Of a DNA stretch of 64,000 bases, positions 62,501-64,000 are shown piece after piece; position 1 is the first letter of the stretch, and every line of letters begins with the position of its first letter. Source of the stretch: JAHDCJ01 sp039028895 (lineage in GTDB: Bacteria > Bacteroidota > Bacteroidia > Chitinophagales > Saprospiraceae); NCBI GenBank assembly GCA_039028895.1, contig JBCCHF010000028.1, positions 22,900-86,899 of the forward strand, read 5' to 3'. Under the pieces are notes generated by a model that searched no databases, had not been told where the DNA came from, and saw only the letters and a program-made list of their open reading frames with translations. The position numbers and the translations under genes are program-made.

Positions 62501-63075
62501 AGCAGGTAAATCCTGAAAACAATCTCTCTGAAGGCGTTGGGTTGGGGTTAGCTATTGTAAAACAATTGGTAGATACCATGAAAGGCTCCATCACTGTCAA
62601 CTCCAGGTTAAATGAAGGTTCTGTTTTTACCATAGGCATTCCATATGAACCCTTGTCGATTCCCAACGGTGATATTGATGTCAGCCCTGGTCAAAAGGTA
62701 CTTCCCGATGGCATGGAGATACTTATTGTTGAAGACATTGCCACCAACAGGTTTGTAGCAACCCAATTGCTAAAACTTTATAATGAGAATATCAATATTA
62801 CGGAAGCGGAAGACGGCAAACAAGCAGTAGAGGTTGTACAACTAAAACGTTTTGACGTTATCCTTATGGATGTACGCATGCCCGTGATGGATGGACTGAC
62901 AGCCACTCGAAAGATCCGACAACTCGCCGGATGCGATGATCGTCAATTGCCGATTATCGGACTTACGGCAAATGCTACTCCTGAGCAACTAGAGGCATGT
63001 ATTGCCGCAGGTATGAATGCATATGTTACAAAGCCTATTGATGTAAATGAGTTAATTTCAAAGTTGCAAGCCTAA
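59539..63075 (+). CDS. Hybrid sensor histidine kinase with periplasmic two-component propeller
   Basis: This 1178-residue protein begins at GTG 59539 with a signal peptide (MKSRLIHISILFFMVWAFESAGQ). Reg_prop repeats (LPQTHIFTMMQDRDGYMWFCTMGGLSKFDG...) form two seven-bladed propellers to ~690. They are followed by a Y_Y_Y domain (~695-765) and one membrane helix (~772-795). HisKA has the phospho-accepting His822 in AHMSHEFRTPMNAIMG. The HATPase contains NLSANAIKFT, DTGIGIE and GVGLGLAIV. A C-terminal receiver has Asp1111. Unlike classical HTCS proteins, no AraC HTH follows, so output needs a separate Hpt and regulator, which are encoded at 57.1-58.1 kb. Confidence 0.94.
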   Translation: MKSRLIHISILFFMVWAFESAGQTRKVHFEKLGLSDGLPQTHIFTMMQDRDGYMWFCTMGGLSKFDGERFINYRHNRNDSTSISGNWIYKIVEAEGDICYVATTSGFNVFDKRKETFVRYTADPGREDALVNHRIHDIALTGGRHLWLAHAKGISRFDIKTEKFKNFTHPEFSFSRHAPSVSITHDGHVFAGSNFGLFTISADSSGLDHIPVILEDKYCRVRQITQRHGRLWLATNHGVITYDRHTRQYEKVPIPLDDSTPSVNSFVWDTDSTAYIGGSIGLHRIHMASGRLLASYNYAANNPEGISGDVVYSLLIDNAKNIWLGLFDGINIINPNAESFRVYYNEPGISNLKNATLIIHTTREGEIWTSTMKGVWYKSALDAVPRIVDFEGYLKYEHFPAMGFAQDASGVLWLSKKDHGLMNNAGGKFSFRMVKPRSMLNDAAPKQMLSQRHDANKLWVATNKGLLRLDAVSGDTLWIRPRTYDKALGSNNIGAITEDEQGIIWFVSNGRLCSYLPSLDQLLTYPSDSDDSTAWFGNSAYRIDASNDRIYLSGPSFSFYDKRENRFYNYTTETEVKIGLLPSVTVDREGDAWFPSGSGIWHFDAQTSDLKKYDIQYLGGGYITSSANTTPDGRVLFGSYNGITEIKPWQVLADTLSTQVVLSNVLVDNSPVELDKAIQFTDTLHLSYKNTLLVIQYAALKFMKKGGLQYRYKLDGLSNKWVEMGSRTEITFNDLSPGKYDLTVEATNDFGAKCRKPLNLLIIIAPPFWQTSWFYTFVVGILLLIIFLVYRNLVRIQSLQQAKAVAEQNDQYKSRFLAHMSHEFRTPMNAIMGLNHLLMHSGLDDQQLKYTESIKSSCDNLLWMVDNILDQAKIESGTIKLQHTAFYPREVFKQVHNLLSLKAAEKGLAFSLDIDPEFPNEVMGDPVRLFQILVNLSANAIKFTKHGSVTISGTIEQTDELPRMILKVSDTGIGIEPEALEKIFDRFEQVNPENNLSEGVGLGLAIVKQLVDTMKGSITVNSRLNEGSVFTIGIPYEPLSIPNGDIDVSPGQKVLPDGMEILIVEDIATNRFVATQLLKLYNENINITEAEDGKQAVEVVQLKRFDVILMDVRMPVMDGLTATRKIRQLAGCDDRQLPIIGLTANATPEQLEACIAAGMNAYVTKPIDVNELISKLQA

Positions 63076-63136
63076 TACCAAGTATATCTGAACAATAAGA
63101 CCCTTAAGTCGTACTCTACTCTAAAATTAGGGTGGC

Positions 63137-63331
63137 ATGGAAGATAACATTCTCGACTTACCTGAAAACGATGAAAATGACAAAGTATTTAAGGCTCTCG
63201 TTAGTCTTTATATTGGCGACACAAATTTTATTTTTAGTTGCATTAATCATGAAGTTTTTGGTTTAGTGCCATTTTTACTTCATTATATCTTTTCAAAAAA
63301 AATTAGGCGACTATATATAAGTTTACACTAA
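63137..63331 (+). CDS. Possible small hypothetical protein, 64 residues
   Basis: An ATG frame encodes an acidic start (MEDNILDLPENDENDK) and a hydrophobic rest. A GGTGGC leader is near the start. There is no family match. Support is only ORF length in an AT-rich stretch. Confidence 0.3.
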   Translation: MEDNILDLPENDENDKVFKALVSLYIGDTNFIFSCINHEVFGLVPFLLHYIFSKKIRRLYISLH

Positions 63332-63347
63332 ATAGTCTTACTTCCCA

Positions 63348-63536
63348 TTATAGAGCAAGAAAAAAATATCTTCCAAGGAAAAAGATAAAGCCCGCAGAAA
63401 CAACTAAATCCCTTACAGGTATAGGCTCATTGATGTTGATCGTAAATAAGGCGTACGCCAAGCAAAACCCCGCTAGGAACAAGGATGTGCTTCGACTAAA
63501 AATAATTTTGCTTAGTGCGGTTTGATTTGTGTCCAT
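63348..63536 (-). CDS. Small two-helix membrane protein, 62 residues
   Basis: MDTNQTALSKIIF... has two hydrophobic helices (~15-32 and ~42-60) separated by a short polar turn (NEPIPVRD). No family is recognised. A plausible small membrane protein of unknown role, convergent with the ORF at 63137. Confidence 0.45.
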   Translation of the reverse strand: MDTNQTALSKIIFSRSTSLFLAGFCLAYALFTININEPIPVRDLVVSAGFIFFLGRYFFLAL

Positions 63537-63913
63537 TTCTCTAAAGTTAGTTTATTTATGAATGAAGCCAAAAGCGCTTATCCTTATGTTAATGCTAATT
63601 CTGTAAAAATATAGCAGTATATTTTAACCGTCTTGCTCTTGCCTTTTAAAAACACTTCGATTTTCAATAGAAAAGAAAATATTTTAGTTTGTCTTTAAAC
63701 CTGTTTTAACTCTTGTTTAAGAGTGTTTTATTTATGTTGTAAAATGCTGTTTAACAATGAGTTACTTTGTGTGTTTCCTGCTTGCACATACACATTAATT
63801 ATTCCGCGATAATTCGGAATAATACTCAATCTCACAACACAGTGTTGGTAACGTCCTTTTTAGCATTTGCATTTGTAAGGGTTTCTTTTTAACTTTGGTT
63901 AATTCCATTATGG
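63537..63913. other. Non-coding AT-rich region with two palindromes
   Basis: No gene was seen on either strand. ATTATTCCG (63798-63806) pairs with CGGAATAAT (63815-63823), and CAACAC (63835-63840) pairs with GTGTTG (63842-63847). T-rich runs lie on both sides. These could be operator or recombination sites, but nothing nearby identifies a partner. Confidence 0.4.
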
Positions 63914-63950
63914 AAAAAAAAGGATGAAGCCACTCGCGATGGTTCATCCT
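63914..63950 (-). terminator. Intrinsic terminator for a minus-strand gene beyond the window
   Basis: Read on the minus strand, AGGATGAACCA pairs with TGG(C)TTCATCCT with one bulged base and a 7-nt loop, followed by T8. The gene it serves must end at or beyond 63950-64000. Its coding sequence could not be identified in the 50 nt available. Confidence 0.8.
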
Positions 63951-64000
63951 GATTTAAATTTGCGGGGTAAGAGTGAAAAAGTCTCGTTCCAGTACCTACA

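Noticed and set aside
63835..63847. attC/integron site
   Set aside because: The palindrome is too short and lacks the paired R/L box structure. No integron integrase was seen.
1..64000. CRISPR arrays, tRNA or rRNA genes
   Set aside because: No regularly spaced repeats, cloverleaf sequence or rRNA-like conserved stretch was found on either strand by eye.

Overview
The window reads as a chromosomal segment of a marine-type Bacteroidota. The evidence is several secreted proteins with type IX secretion (T9SS) C-terminal sorting domains, a CarboxypepD_reg/TonB-dependent receptor of the OMP_b-brl_3 type, S46-peptidase, DUF4412 and DUF6686 families, a hybrid sensor kinase with a periplasmic propeller, frequent TTG/GTG starts, A-rich rather than strong Shine-Dalgarno leaders, and an AT-leaning composition. 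Saprospiria or a related class is a reasonable guess, but I cannot prove rank below phylum. No rRNA, tRNA, CRISPR array or intact insertion sequence was seen.

Layout. 1-5.7 kb, minus strand: a retron defence operon of WGR/HEAT-ARM repeat protein, winged-helix/SWIM zinc-finger protein, a structured msr-msd RNA and a reverse transcriptase cut by the window edge. This gene set matches what I recall as type XIII retrons. 5.9-9.5 kb: a VIT-VWA envelope protein and a membrane-anchored protein with a caspase-like His/Cys signature. 9.7-11.5 kb: hemerythrin-like di-iron protein, LuxR regulator with degenerate receiver, and a small Cys-containing protein. 11.6-19 kb: cell-surface and lipoprotein genes (LVIVD/T9SS, DM13, beta-barrel, T9SS adhesin, SecD-head-like lipoprotein, DUF4412) and an RRM protein. 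19-26 kb: an Old Yellow Enzyme homologue, then a minus-strand set of carbamoyltransferase, class III aminotransferase, HXXEE membrane protein and SGNH-like protein that looks like a small biosynthetic locus. 26-31.4 kb: alpha/beta hydrolase, OmpA lipoprotein, degenerate CPBP protein, TonB-dependent receptor.

31.7-41.4 kb is a tight co-directional signalling operon: adenylate cyclase-FlgO-zinc ribbon-FHA protein, three Ser/Thr kinases (one with FHA, one with TM/TPR/WG repeats, one with TM/OmpA), an FHA-TM-coiled coil-trypsin protein, a PP2C phosphatase and probably an outer-membrane barrel. Writers, readers and eraser of Ser/Thr phosphorylation sit together with two envelope-facing outputs.

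41.4-50.5 kb is a patchwork with signs of gene decay: an ACG start plus frameshift, a headless Crp/Fnr gene, a DJ-1 fragment and an in-frame amber codon in a DUF1295 gene. These lie around an apparently intact pirin-SDR-FMN reductase operon and a TPR lipoprotein. 50.5-53.4 kb holds a sulfation locus (ASST-like protein, 46-residue membrane protein, PAPS-type sulfotransferase). 53.6-55.8 kb is an S46 peptidase homologue lacking its catalytic His and Ser. 56.1-63.1 kb has a small lipoprotein, an Hpt protein, an OmpR-type regulator, a beta-lactamase-family lipoprotein and a 1178-residue hybrid sensor kinase, plausibly one phosphorelay. The last 0.9 kb is mostly non-coding, with palindromes and a terminator for a minus-strand gene lying beyond the window.
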